NCBI RefSeq assembly: GCF_005221305.1 | Contig: NZ_CP039887.1 | Location: 434,001 to 498,000, forward strand | DNA: 64,000 nucleotides | Reading direction: 5' to 3' | DNA from: Neisseria subflava | Lineage (GTDB): Bacteria > Pseudomonadota > Gammaproteobacteria > Burkholderiales > Neisseriaceae | Part shown: positions 41,856-50,610 of the stretch, piece after piece | Numbering within the stretch: position 1 is the stretch's first letter | How the letters are laid out: each line of letters begins with the position of its first letter | Made by a program: the position numbers and the translations under genes | The notes under the pieces: generated by a model | What the model was told of the DNA's origin: nothing | The model's input: only the letters and a program-made list of their open reading frames with translations | Database searches by the model: none

Positions 41856-42641
41856 ATGAATCCGTTTTTAAATACCGCTTTCAAAGCCGCCCGTAAAGCA
41901 GGGCAAATGATGATTCGCGCCGCTGGCAATCTGGGTGCCGTCAAAGTAGACAGCAAAGCATTCAACGACTTCGTTTCCGATGTTGACCGCAGCTCCGAGA
42001 TGATTTTGGTGGAAGTGCTCAAAGAAGCCTATCCGCATCACAAAATCACTTGCGAAGAAGGCGGCTCCCACGGTAAAGCCACTGCCGAGTACGAATGGAT
42101 TATCGACCCGCTCGACGGCACAACCAACTTTCTCCACGGCCATCCCCAATACGCCATCTCTATGGCACTCCTGCACAAAGGCGTGTTGCAAGAAGCTTTG
42201 GTGTACGCACCTGAGCGCAACGACGTATATATGGCTTCCCGCGGCAAAGGCGCATTGCTCAACGACCGCCGTATCCGCGTTTCCAACCGCATTGAATTGA
42301 ACCGCTGCCTGATTGGTACCGGCTTCCCTGTTGTCGATCAAAGCATGATGGACAAGTATCTGGCGATTTTGAAAGATTTCTTGGCAAAAACCGCCGGTGG
42401 CCGTCGTGAAGGCGCGGCTTCTTTGGATTTGTGTGCCGTTGCGGCCGGCCGTTTGGACGGTTTCTTCGAGTTCAACCTCAAGCCTTGGGATATTGCCGCC
42501 GGTGCATTGATTGTCCAAGAAGCAGGCGGCATCGTTACCGATATGTCTGGTGATGAAGGCTGGTTGGAAAGCGGCGACATCGTTGCAGCCAATCCTAAAG
42601 TATTGGCGCAAATGTTGAAAATTATTTCTGAACACCAATAA
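41856..42641 (+). CDS. suhB: Inositol-1-monophosphatase family protein SuhB
   Basis: SuhB is a magnesium-dependent inositol monophosphatase that in E. coli also joins the rRNA antitermination complex. The 261-residue protein has the metal-site motifs TCEEGGSHG, WIIDPLDGTTNF and the C-terminal KPWDIAAGALIVQEAGG. The start follows AGAAAGAAAACC, a fair site. It is monocistronic and ends before a DUS hairpin. Confidence 0.94.
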   Translation: MNPFLNTAFKAARKAGQMMIRAAGNLGAVKVDSKAFNDFVSDVDRSSEMILVEVLKEAYPHHKITCEEGGSHGKATAEYEWIIDPLDGTTNFLHGHPQYAISMALLHKGVLQEALVYAPERNDVYMASRGKGALLNDRRIRVSNRIELNRCLIGTGFPVVDQSMMDKYLAILKDFLAKTAGGRREGAASLDLCAVAAGRLDGFFEFNLKPWDIAAGALIVQEAGGIVTDMSGDEGWLESGDIVAANPKVLAQMLKIISEHQ

Positions 42642-42701
42642 GCGTTTATAGGGAACGGTCTGTATTTATCGTGGCAGGCCATGTTCTTAATAATCGGTAA
42701 A

Positions 42702-42739
42702 AGGCCGTCTGAAACCTGAAATCGGGTTTCAGACGGCCT
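42702..42739. terminator. DUS hairpin behind suhB
   Basis: The DUS arms are extended by the pairing CCTGA..TCGGG region; loop about 14 nt, T run on the plus strand. It is the last DUS before proBA; the next lies behind grxD. Confidence 0.8.
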
Positions 42740-42905
42740 TTTGTTTTATTGTTAACGAATTCGGATAAAAACTGAAAATATGGCTTTTAAAGGAGGCGTT
42801 TTTTAATTTTGTCTGTATTTTCTATTGCTTCGCAGTTATGATGTAGATACGTTTGGCTGAAATAATGCTGTATGCAATCATAAAAATAGAAAGCAGAGGA
42901 GAATA

Positions 42906-43709
42906 ATGAAACGAGATTTTGAAGCAGTAAAACGCATTGTCATTAAGATTGGAACCAGTTCTTTGGTGTTGCCAAACGGCAAAATCAATTTGGCAAAAAT
43001 CGACCAACTGGCCTTTGTCATTTCCAGCTTGGTCAGTAAGGGCAAAGAAATTGTGCTGGTGTCTTCCGGCGCGATGGGTTTTGGGCTGAATGTCCTCAAC
43101 ATGGAAAAACGTCCGGTGGAAATGGCGCAGCAGCAGGCTGTTTCAAGCGTCGGCCAAGTGGCCATGATGAGTCTTTATTCGCAGATTTTTTCCCATTATC
43201 GAATGACGGTATCGCAAATCCTGCTGACGCGCGATGTGGTCGAATATCCGGAAAGTTTGGCAAACGTTACCAATGCTTTTGAATCCCTGCTTTCCATCGG
43301 CGTTATCCCCATTGTCAATGAGAACGATGCGGTCAGCGTGGACGAGATGGACCATACCACCAAATTTGGCGATAACGACCGTTTGTCGGCAGTTGTGGCG
43401 AAAATCGTTAAAGCCGATTTGCTGATTATGTTGTCCGATATTGACGGTTTGTTTGATAAAAATCCGGCTGTCCACGCCGATGCCAAGCTACGCAACCATG
43501 TTGCCGATATTACCGAAGAAATTATTGCTTCTGCCGGCGGATCGGGCAGTAAGTTTGGTACGGGCGGCATGCTCAGTAAGATTAAGAGCGCGCAGATGAT
43601 GTTTGAACATCATGGCCAGATGGTGTTGATGAACAGCGCCAATCCGCGCGATATCCTTCAGGTTTTAGATGGCGCGCCTATCGGAACGTGGTTTGCACAA
43701 GAGAAATAG
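42906..43709 (+). CDS. proB: Glutamate 5-kinase, short form without PUA domain
   Basis: ProB phosphorylates glutamate for proline synthesis. This form has 267 residues: only the amino-acid-kinase domain (IKIGTSSLVL, VSSGAMGFGL, PIVNENDAVSVDE, KFGDNDRLSA, GGSGSKFGTGGMLSKIKSA). The 369-residue form with a C-terminal PUA domain is the usual one in proteobacteria; the short form is typical of streptococci, and the sequence reads very like streptococcal ProB as I remember it. A strong GCAGAGGAGAATA ribosome binding site precedes the ATG. proA begins nine bases after the stop. Confidence 0.93.
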   Translation: MKRDFEAVKRIVIKIGTSSLVLPNGKINLAKIDQLAFVISSLVSKGKEIVLVSSGAMGFGLNVLNMEKRPVEMAQQQAVSSVGQVAMMSLYSQIFSHYRMTVSQILLTRDVVEYPESLANVTNAFESLLSIGVIPIVNENDAVSVDEMDHTTKFGDNDRLSAVVAKIVKADLLIMLSDIDGLFDKNPAVHADAKLRNHVADITEEIIASAGGSGSKFGTGGMLSKIKSAQMMFEHHGQMVLMNSANPRDILQVLDGAPIGTWFAQEK

Positions 43710-43718
43710 GGAGGTTTT

Positions 43719-44969
43719 ATGAGCTATATCGAACAGTTGGGCAAGAGTGCCCAAAAAGCCAGTAAAACGTTAATCAGCTTGGGAAGCGTAGAAAAAAACA
43801 ATCTGCTGCGTCAGGTTGCAAAGGATTTGGTTGAACAGGCTGAGATGATTTTGGCGGAAAATGCTCGCGATTTGGCCGCTGCAAAAGAAAACGGCATCTC
43901 GGACATTATGCTCGACAGGCTGCGCTTGAATCACGAACGCATCAAAGGCATTGCGGAAGGCGTTGGGCAGGTTGCCGATTTGCAGGACCCGATTGGGCAG
44001 GTTGTCCGCGGCTATACCAATTTGGACGGTTTGAAGATTGTTCAAAAACGCGTGCCTTTGGGTGTGGTCGCCATGATTTTTGAAAGCCGCCCGAATGTTT
44101 CAGTCGATGCGTTTTCTCTGGCCTTTAAAACCGGCAATGCCATTATTTTGCGCGGCGGTCGCGATGCCATCCATTCCAATACCGCATTGATTGCCGTCAT
44201 CAGGCAGACTTTGGTAAAAGCGGGAATGGATGCCGATGTGGTGCAGCTGGTTGAAGATACCAGTCATGCCGCCGCCGAGGAATTGATGCAGGCAGTCGAT
44301 TATATTGATGTATTGATTCCGCGCGGTGGCGCGCGCTTGATTCAGACGGTAAAAGAGAAATCGAAAGTTCCCGTCATTGAAACCGGGGTCGGTAATTGCC
44401 ATATTTATGTGGACGACAGTGCCGATTTGGAGATGGCGGTCGATATCGTCGTGAACGCCAAAACGCAGCGTCCGAGCGTATGCAATGCCGCGGAGTCTTT
44501 GGTTGTCCACGAAAAGATAGCGGAAGCGTTTTTGCCCAAACTGGAAGAAGCCGTTGCCAAAGTGCATCCGGTAGAATTTAGAGCCGATCAAGAAGCACTG
44601 CGTATTTTTAAAAATGCTGTTTTGGCAACCGAGGAAGATTACAGTACCGAGTTTCTTGACTATATTATGTCGGTCAAGACAGTGAAATCAGTGGAAGAAG
44701 CCGTCGATTGGATTAACGGTCACACGACGCATCACTCGGAAGCGATTGTGACCCAAAGCATTGCCCATGCCGAGTTTTTCCAAGAAAGCATTGATGCGGC
44801 GGCAGTTTATGTCAATGCGTCCACACGGTTTACCGACGGCTTTGTTTTCGGATTGGGAGCGGAAATCGGTATTTCTACCCAAAAAATGCACGCCCGTGGC
44901 CCGATGGGTTTGGAAGCGCTGACTTCGACCAAATTCTATATTAACGGCAACGGTCAGATTCGACGTTGA
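43719..44969 (+). CDS. proA: Gamma-glutamyl phosphate reductase
   Basis: ProA reduces glutamyl 5-phosphate to the semialdehyde with NADPH. The 416-residue protein has VPLGVVAMIFESRPNV, the catalytic cysteine in KTQRPSVCNAAESL, and the conserved end FVFGLGAEIGISTQKMHARGPMG. GGGAGG precedes the start. Like proB it contains no DUS, and its wording is closer to Firmicutes ProA than to what I expect from Neisseria. Confidence 0.95.
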   Translation: MSYIEQLGKSAQKASKTLISLGSVEKNNLLRQVAKDLVEQAEMILAENARDLAAAKENGISDIMLDRLRLNHERIKGIAEGVGQVADLQDPIGQVVRGYTNLDGLKIVQKRVPLGVVAMIFESRPNVSVDAFSLAFKTGNAIILRGGRDAIHSNTALIAVIRQTLVKAGMDADVVQLVEDTSHAAAEELMQAVDYIDVLIPRGGARLIQTVKEKSKVPVIETGVGNCHIYVDDSADLEMAVDIVVNAKTQRPSVCNAAESLVVHEKIAEAFLPKLEEAVAKVHPVEFRADQEALRIFKNAVLATEEDYSTEFLDYIMSVKTVKSVEEAVDWINGHTTHHSEAIVTQSIAHAEFFQESIDAAAVYVNASTRFTDGFVFGLGAEIGISTQKMHARGPMGLEALTSTKFYINGNGQIRR

Positions 44970-45056
44970 GAAACACCCCCTCAACTCCATCAATTTGCGT
45001 ATAATGGCGGGAAATTTGATTTTCCCCGAACAACCGATTTAGTAAAAGGAACACAC

Positions 45057-45368
45057 ATGTCCTCTATCCACGATCAAATCAAAGAAGTCGTAACCACCCA
45101 CCGCGTCGTATTGTTCATGAAAGGCACGAAGCAGTTCCCACAATGCGGTTTCTCTTCCCGTGCTGTACAAATCCTGAATGCGGCAGGTTGCACCGACTAT
45201 GTGACTGTCAACGTATTGGAAAACGATGCCGTACGCCAAGGTATTAAAGAATACAGCGACTGGCCGACTATTCCTCAACTGTACGTCAACGGCGAATTTG
45301 TCGGCGGTTCTGACATTTTGATGGAAATGTACGAAGCCGGCGAACTGCAAGAATTGCTGAAAGCTTAA
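45057..45368 (+). CDS. grxD: Monothiol glutaredoxin (Grx4 type)
   Basis: Grx4-type glutaredoxins carry [2Fe-2S] clusters with glutathione and pass them to client proteins. The 103-residue protein has the monothiol active site CGFS (PQCGFSSRAVQIL), the glutathione-binding WPTIPQLYVNGEFVGG and SDILMEMYEAGEL. AGTAAAAGGAACAC precedes the ATG. Length and motifs fit the family exactly. Confidence 0.96.
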   Translation: MSSIHDQIKEVVTTHRVVLFMKGTKQFPQCGFSSRAVQILNAAGCTDYVTVNVLENDAVRQGIKEYSDWPTIPQLYVNGEFVGGSDILMEMYEAGELQELLKA

Positions 45369-45405
45369 TCATCTACAATATTCCGTAATATAAAATTGTT
45401 GACAA

Positions 45406-45436
45406 AGGCCGTCTGAAACCCTGATTCAGACGGCCT
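45406..45436. terminator. DUS hairpin behind grxD
   Basis: The 12-base arms enclose 7 nt, in the grxD-upp intergenic space, and precede the likely upp promoter region. Confidence 0.8.
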
Positions 45437-45516
45437 TTCGCACGAAACATACCCTTTCCGCCATTCGTGAAAAAAAGTATAATTCACTCCGTCAACGAAA
45501 CTCGGAAATACAGAAA

Positions 45517-46143
45517 ATGAACGTTACCGTCATCAATCACCCCCTCGTCCGCCACAAACTGACTTTGATGCGCGAGGCAGAATGCAGCACCTACAAATTC
45601 CGCACGCTCACTACCGAGCTGGCACGCCTGATGGCATATGAAGCCAGCCGCGACTTTGAAACCGAAAAATACATCATCGACGGTTGGTGTGGCTCCATCG
45701 AAGGCGACCGTATCAAAGGCAAAACCTTGACCGTTGTCCCTATTTTGCGTGCCGGTTTGGGTATGCTCGACGGTGTACTCGACCTGATTCCTACCGCTAA
45801 AATTAGCGTTGTCGGCTTGCAGCGCGATGAAGAAACGCTGAAACCGGTTTCTTACTTTGAGAAATTCGTTGACAGCATGGCCGAGCGTCCTGCCCTGATT
45901 ATCGACCCGATGTTGGCGACCGGCGGCTCTATGGTTGCGACCATCGACTTGCTGAAAGCCAAAGGTTGCAGCAATATCAAAGCATTGGTATTGGTTGCCG
46001 CTCCGGAAGGCGTGAAAGCCGTCAATGACGCGCATCCTGATGTAACCATCTACACTGCCGCGCTCGACAGCCACTTGAACGAACACGGCTACATCATCCC
46101 AGGCTTGGGCGATGCCGGCGATAAGATTTTCGGTACACGTTAA
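45517..46143 (+). CDS. upp: Uracil phosphoribosyltransferase
   Basis: Upp makes UMP from uracil and PRPP in pyrimidine salvage. The 208-residue protein has the PRPP-binding PALIIDPMLATGGSM and the uracil-binding C-terminal YIIPGLGDAGDKIFGT. N terminus MNVTVINHPLVRHKLTLMR is the family start. It stands alone; no uracil permease gene lies next to it. Confidence 0.96.
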   Translation: MNVTVINHPLVRHKLTLMREAECSTYKFRTLTTELARLMAYEASRDFETEKYIIDGWCGSIEGDRIKGKTLTVVPILRAGLGMLDGVLDLIPTAKISVVGLQRDEETLKPVSYFEKFVDSMAERPALIIDPMLATGGSMVATIDLLKAKGCSNIKALVLVAAPEGVKAVNDAHPDVTIYTAALDSHLNEHGYIIPGLGDAGDKIFGTR

Positions 46144-46155
46144 TTGAAATGTTTA

Positions 46156-46197
46156 AGGCCGTCTGAAAAGTGTCAAACATCAACTTTCAGACGGCCT
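46156..46197. terminator. DUS inverted repeat behind upp
   Basis: The DUS arms, extended by AAG..CTT, enclose about 18 nt. Confidence 0.7.
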
Positions 46198-46240
46198 TGT
46201 TATATGGTTTGCTTTTAAACCCACATCAGAAAGGACAATC

Positions 46241-46558
46241 ATGAGCTTCCAAGATAATCTGGCCACCATGCCTGCCATCGACCATTTGAGCGGCTTGGAT
46301 ATTCTCGATAAAGAGGGCAATGTGGTTCATCACATTCCCAATGCGCCCGGCAAACAAGGCTCGCTCAAGCTTTACCATGCTTTGGCGCAAGAGTTTGACA
46401 GCAAGCTGGACGTAGCGGCGGCAGAACGCGGCCTGGCATGGTTTGCCGAACATGTTGCCGATGCCGAAGCCAATCCGGGTAAGCATCCGAATATTGATTT
46501 GCTGTTTAAAGTGAAGACTGACAATATCAGCCTGACTTTGAAACCATTGGCTGCTTAA
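46241..46558 (+). CDS. DUF2322 family protein
   Basis: This 105-residue protein fits the DUF2322 family, found mainly in beta- and gammaproteobacteria and of unknown function. It has an N-terminal FQDNLATMPAIDHLSGLDIL, a small beta region (GNVVHHIPNAPGKQGSLKLY) and a helical middle. It has no signal peptide and no cysteine. GAAAGGACAATC gives a good ribosome binding site. Isolated between DUS hairpins. Confidence 0.78.
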   Translation: MSFQDNLATMPAIDHLSGLDILDKEGNVVHHIPNAPGKQGSLKLYHALAQEFDSKLDVAAAERGLAWFAEHVADAEANPGKHPNIDLLFKVKTDNISLTLKPLAA

Positions 46559-46570
46559 TGAATACAAAAA

Positions 46571-46601
46571 AGGCCGTCTGAAAACAAGTTTCAGACGGCC
46601 T
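46571..46601. terminator. DUS hairpin between the DUF2322 gene and trxA
   Basis: The arms with flanking A5/T5 runs and a 7-nt loop serve both convergent genes. Confidence 0.87.
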
Positions 46602-46619
46602 TTTTATATACTTAAAGCC

Positions 46620-46952
46620 TTAAGCGATAGAGGCTTCAACGAATGCAGTCAGTTGACCTTTAGCCAATGCGCCGACTTTAGTGGCAACGTTTTCGCCGTT
46701 TTTGAACACCATCAGGGTAGGGATGCCGCGAACGCCGAATTTGGCAGGAGTGGCTTCATTGTCGTCGATGTTGATTTTAACGACTTTCAGACGGCCTTGG
46801 AATTCGGAGGCAATGTCGTCCAAGATTGGGGCAATCATTATGCAAGGGCCGCACCATGGTGCCCAGTAGTCCAGCAGTACAGGTACGTCAGATTTCAAAA
46901 CGTCTTGTTCGAAGTTGGCATCGCTGGTATGGATAATCAATTCGCTGCTCAT
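46620..46952 (-). CDS. trxA: Thioredoxin
   Basis: This is a 110-residue cytoplasmic dithiol reductant. The redox site is WAPWCGPC near residue 32 and the cis-proline lies in GIPTLMVFKNGE. One DUS is embedded in the coding sequence and is read as QGRLKVV. GGAAACAAAC precedes the ATG. Core thioredoxin 1 by length and motif. Confidence 0.96.
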   Translation of the reverse strand: MSSELIIHTSDANFEQDVLKSDVPVLLDYWAPWCGPCIMIAPILDDIASEFQGRLKVVKINIDDNEATPAKFGVRGIPTLMVFKNGENVATKVGALAKGQLTAFVEASIA

Positions 46953-47078
46953 GTTTGTTTCCTTTTAAATCGGGATTAATAAATGTGTTGTTTAGAATAG
47001 TGGCAGACAGGGAAAATTTCAAGTGCCGCCACCCGGTAATAGTTTTTTTGAAATGTGCCTATCGTAATCCTTAAAGAT

Positions 47079-48644
47079 TCAGACGGCCTCTTGAACCATG
47101 TGGCCGGAGTGGGCAATCAAATGGCGCGTATAGTCGCTGCTTGGATTGGCAAACACATTTTCGCATTCGCCTTCTTCAACGATTTTGCCGTCTTTCAACA
47201 CCATCACGCGGTGGGAAATGGCGCGGATGACGGCGAGGTCGTGGCTGATGATGATGAAGGCGAGGCCGTATTCTTTTTGCAGGCCGCTGAGCAATTCAAG
47301 GATTTGTTGTTGCCATTGGACATCAAGCGCGCTGGTTGGTTCGTCCAATACGAGGATTTTCGGGCGGACAATGATGGCGCGGGCGATGGCGAGGCGTTGG
47401 CGTTGACCGCCGGAGAAGGCGTGCGGATAGCGTTCGAGTGCATCTTCGGGCAGGCCGACTTGTTTGAGGACTTCTTCGACGCGGCGGCGCATTTCTTCGC
47501 GCGGCATACTAGGCTCGTGTACGCGCAAGGCTTCGGAAACGGTATCAAAGACGTTCATGCGCGGATTGAATGCGCCGAATGGGTCTTGGAACACCATTTG
47601 GATTTCTCGGCGCAATTCGTGTCGCCATGGCTCGCCGTTGATGTTCAGGCTGCCTTCGGAATCGATAAGGTGCATAACGGCTTTCGCCAGCGTGGTTTTG
47701 CCGCAACCGCTTTCGCCAATGATGCCCAATGTCTCCCCCGATTTGAGATCGAAAGAAATGGGGTTGAGAATGGTTTTGTCGCGTTTTTTAAACCAGCCGT
47801 CTGATTCTTTGATGGAGAAGGCGATTTGTTCGGCCTTAAGGACGGTGGCAGGATTTTCAGGCAATGGGGCCACTCGGCGCATTGTGCCGGCGTTGAGCAG
47901 CATTTTGGTGTATTCGTGCTGCGGATTGGCGAAGACTTCGGTTGCTTTGCCGGTTTCGAGGATACGGCCGTTACGCATAACGGCGACATCGTCGGCAAAA
48001 CGGCGCACAAGGTTCAAGTCGTGCGTAATGTAGAGCATGGTCATGCCGTGTTCTTCCTGCAGGCGTGAGAGCAGGTCGAGGATTTGGGCTTGAACGGCAA
48101 CGTCCAAAGCGGTGGTTGGTTCGTCGGCAATCAGAAGCTTGGGCTGGGCTGATACGGCCATGGCAATCATGGCGCGTTGGCGTTGGCCGCCGGAAAGTTG
48201 GAAAGGGTAGGCCTGGGCTTTTTGCTCGGGCTGGTGGATGCCGGTTTCGTCTAGGAGTTCGATAGCGCGCGCCCATGCCTGTTTTTTATCCAAACCCAAA
48301 TGCAGGGACAGAACTTCGGCGATTTGTTCGCCGACACGCATGACGGGGTTGAGGGCAGTCATGGGTTCTTGAAACACCATGCCGATTTCGCGGCCGCGCA
48401 GTTTTTGCAGGGCGCGTTCGGGCTGGGTCAGCAGATCGGTTCCGCAATATTTCAGACGGCCTTCAAAGGTAACCATCGGATTCAGGCGCATAATGCCTTG
48501 CGACAATACGGTTTTGCCGCTGCCGCTCTCGCCGACCAATGCCAGTTTGCGGCCGGGTTGCAAGGTCAGGTTGATATCGTGCAGGACTTGCTTGCTCGGA
48601 AAGGAGCCGTTTAGGTTTTCGATTTCGAGTATCGGTGTCGTCAT
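47079..48644 (-). CDS. yejF: ABC transporter ATP-binding protein, fused double ATPase (YejF type)
   Basis: This 521-residue protein has two complete ATPase domains: GESGSGKTVLSQGIM, FQEPMTALNPV and LSGGQRQRAMIAMAV in the first, GESGCGKTTLAKAV, FQDPFGAFNPR and FSGGQRQRLAIARA in the second. It resembles YejF, the ATPase of the YejABEF importer for peptides and microcin C. The matching yejB-yejE permease genes lie 14 kb away at the right end of the window, so it may serve them. I start at 48644 (MTTPILEIENLN); the upstream extension is in DUS DNA. The stop region lies next to a DUS (47079-47090). Confidence 0.88.
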   Translation of the reverse strand: MTTPILEIENLNGSFPSKQVLHDINLTLQPGRKLALVGESGSGKTVLSQGIMRLNPMVTFEGRLKYCGTDLLTQPERALQKLRGREIGMVFQEPMTALNPVMRVGEQIAEVLSLHLGLDKKQAWARAIELLDETGIHQPEQKAQAYPFQLSGGQRQRAMIAMAVSAQPKLLIADEPTTALDVAVQAQILDLLSRLQEEHGMTMLYITHDLNLVRRFADDVAVMRNGRILETGKATEVFANPQHEYTKMLLNAGTMRRVAPLPENPATVLKAEQIAFSIKESDGWFKKRDKTILNPISFDLKSGETLGIIGESGCGKTTLAKAVMHLIDSEGSLNINGEPWRHELRREIQMVFQDPFGAFNPRMNVFDTVSEALRVHEPSMPREEMRRRVEEVLKQVGLPEDALERYPHAFSGGQRQRLAIARAIIVRPKILVLDEPTSALDVQWQQQILELLSGLQKEYGLAFIIISHDLAVIRAISHRVMVLKDGKIVEEGECENVFANPSSDYTRHLIAHSGHMVQEAV

Positions 48645-48650
48645 GGTCGT

Positions 48651-48717
48651 GGCCGTCTGAAAAGTTTGTTGAATACAGATTTTCAGACGGCCTGTATGAA
48701 TCAAGGGGCCGTCTGAA
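48651..48717. repeat. Cluster of three DUS
   Basis: GGCCGTCTGAA at 48651-48661, the complement at 48682-48693 and a third copy at 48707-48717 lie between fadD and yejF. Alternative hairpins are possible with either outer copy. Confidence 0.8.
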
Positions 48718-48725
48718 ACAGCGGT

Positions 48726-50279
48726 TTAGTCTTGAAACTGTTCTTTGAGTTTGCGTTTTAACACTTTGCCGGTGGCATTGCGTGGCAGCTCGTCTTGGAA
48801 GATGACTTGTTTGGGGATTTTAAAGTTTGCCAACAGGCCGCGCAGGTGGTTGCGGACTTCGGCTTCTTCCAGTTTCATGCCTTCTTTGAGTTGGATAAAG
48901 GCAATGATTTCTTCATCGGCGTATTGGTCTTTCACGCCGATTACGGCAGTGGCTTCCACGGCATCGAGTTTGTAAATGGCTTCTTCAATTTCGCGCGGAT
49001 AGACGTTTTGGCCTTTGGAGATAATCAGGTCTTTTTTACGGTCGACGATGAAGATAAAGCCGTCTTCGTCTATGGTGACGAAGTCTCCAGTTTTCAGCCA
49101 ACCGTTGACAATGGTTTCATCTGTGGCGTCAGGCATATTGAGGTAGCCCTGCATCACCGAGCCGCCTTTGATGATGAGTTCGCCCACTTCGCCGCGCGGT
49201 ACTTCGATCAATTCGTCATCGACGGCTTTCACGGTCAGGCCGGGCAGGGCGACGCCGACGCTGGCGGTTTTTTGGCGTTCGGGCGTATTGACGGCCACAA
49301 CGGGCGAGCATTCGCTCAAGCCGTAGCCTTCCAGCAATTTGGCGCGCGGAAATTTGGCTTTAAAGTCGTCGATGGTTTGTCCGGCCAGAGGCGCGCCGCC
49401 GCTGATAAACAGACGGACGCGGTTGAACCATTTGAAATACCAAGGGATTTTGGCTTTGCTCATGGCAGTGTAAATAGCCGGTACGCCGAGGAAAATGGTG
49501 GCGCGTTTGAGCAAAACCTGTTTCAACACGTTGGAGAACGGGAAAACGGATTTGACCAAAATAATCGAGCAGGCTTGATATATCGGCAGTAAAACCATGG
49601 CGGTCAGCGTAAAGCTGTGGAACATGGGCAAGAAGACGACAAAGCGGTCTTTTTGCGAAATTTGGAAAATTTGTTCGATACCCGAAAGGTTGGAAAACAG
49701 GTTGCTATAACTGATTAATGCGCCTTTGGGGTGGCCGGTTGTGCCGGAGGTGTAGATAATGTGCGCCAAATCGTTGGCTGACGACTGACGGCTCAGATTC
49801 GGCTTGCCGGGGAATGTACGCGCGGCATCGAAATAGCTGTCATCGCCACTGGCGGCGTTGGTTTCACCAATCCAGATGATTTTATTGACTTTGGTTTTGG
49901 CTTTGATGTTTTTGAGTTCTTTGGCCAACGGCGCGGAGGCGAACATAAAGCGTGCGCCGCAGTCATTAAGGATGTAGGAAAATTCTTCGCTTTTCAAAAA
50001 GACGTTGAGTGGGACGGCTACCGCGCCGATGGAAGTAATGGCAAAATAGGCAGCAATAAATTCGGGAGAGTTTGAAACGACAAGGGCGACTCTGTCGCCA
50101 TATTGTACGCCTTGGTGTTGCAGATAGGCGGCGACGGTTTCTACTTCGCGTTTGAGGGAGGAATAGCTGATTTTTTCTTTGTCGTTGAAAATGACTGTGC
50201 CTTTACCGTTTTTTTGGCAGGCTGCAGTCAGCATAGCGTAAAAATTAGGGTGGGTGTGCATTTCGGAGTTTGTGTCCAT
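48726..50279 (-). CDS. fadD: Long-chain fatty acid-CoA ligase family protein
   Basis: This AMP-forming ligase activates carboxylic acids as CoA thioesters. The 517-residue protein has the adenylation motifs YTSGTTGHPKGALISYSN, GYGLSECSPVV, TGDFVTIDEDGF and the catalytic lysine in LPRNATGKVLKRKL. It lacks an N-terminal extension and signal peptide. Substrate length cannot be read from sequence; the FadD name is by overall similarity. It stands next to yejF on the same strand but is functionally unrelated. Confidence 0.86.
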   Translation of the reverse strand: MDTNSEMHTHPNFYAMLTAACQKNGKGTVIFNDKEKISYSSLKREVETVAAYLQHQGVQYGDRVALVVSNSPEFIAAYFAITSIGAVAVPLNVFLKSEEFSYILNDCGARFMFASAPLAKELKNIKAKTKVNKIIWIGETNAASGDDSYFDAARTFPGKPNLSRQSSANDLAHIIYTSGTTGHPKGALISYSNLFSNLSGIEQIFQISQKDRFVVFLPMFHSFTLTAMVLLPIYQACSIILVKSVFPFSNVLKQVLLKRATIFLGVPAIYTAMSKAKIPWYFKWFNRVRLFISGGAPLAGQTIDDFKAKFPRAKLLEGYGLSECSPVVAVNTPERQKTASVGVALPGLTVKAVDDELIEVPRGEVGELIIKGGSVMQGYLNMPDATDETIVNGWLKTGDFVTIDEDGFIFIVDRKKDLIISKGQNVYPREIEEAIYKLDAVEATAVIGVKDQYADEEIIAFIQLKEGMKLEEAEVRNHLRGLLANFKIPKQVIFQDELPRNATGKVLKRKLKEQFQD

Positions 50280-50360
50280 ATTGTGTCGATTGATGTACAG
50301 TTTCGATGAACCGTTTATTTCGAAGGATAGGTTTTACATCCTATCGGTAAAATAAGCAAG

Positions 50361-50390
50361 AGGCCGTCTGAAAATACTTTCAGACGGCCT
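50361..50390. terminator. DUS hairpin upstream of fadD
   Basis: Arms at 50361-50372 and 50379-50390 with a 6-nt loop. It lies behind the tatD operon and the DUF333 remnant on the same strand. Confidence 0.75.
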
Positions 50391-50460
50391 TGAGCTTTGC
50401 TGGGCTTAGGAAAGCAATATTTTGAATTTAAATTTATTTATTGTGCTGATAGGAAAATTC

Positions 50461-50610
50461 TCATTCTTCAAAAGTCTGGCCGTTCGGAAAATAGCACAAG
50501 CCGATTGCGTTTCTGTCTCGGGTCATTTCGAGTTTACCGTTGAGTTTGAGGCAGAACCCGGCTGACGGGTAGGCAGTGCCGATGGTAGAAGCTTTAGGCT
50601 TAGCCGTTGT
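50461..50610 (-). pseudogene. 3' remnant of a DUF333-type small lipoprotein gene
   Basis: The minus-strand frame is open for 49 codons and has no start codon near its 5' end. Its translation includes GTAYPSAGFCLKLNGKLEM, then IGLCYFPNGQTFEE and a stop. That fits the DUF333 pattern (NPASvyCvkqGGkle...GyCvfPdGqtveEW) but lacks the signal peptide and the C-terminal Trp. The first codons overlap the 3' end of tatD, so the 5' part was lost when this junction formed. It is probably not expressed. Confidence 0.5.
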
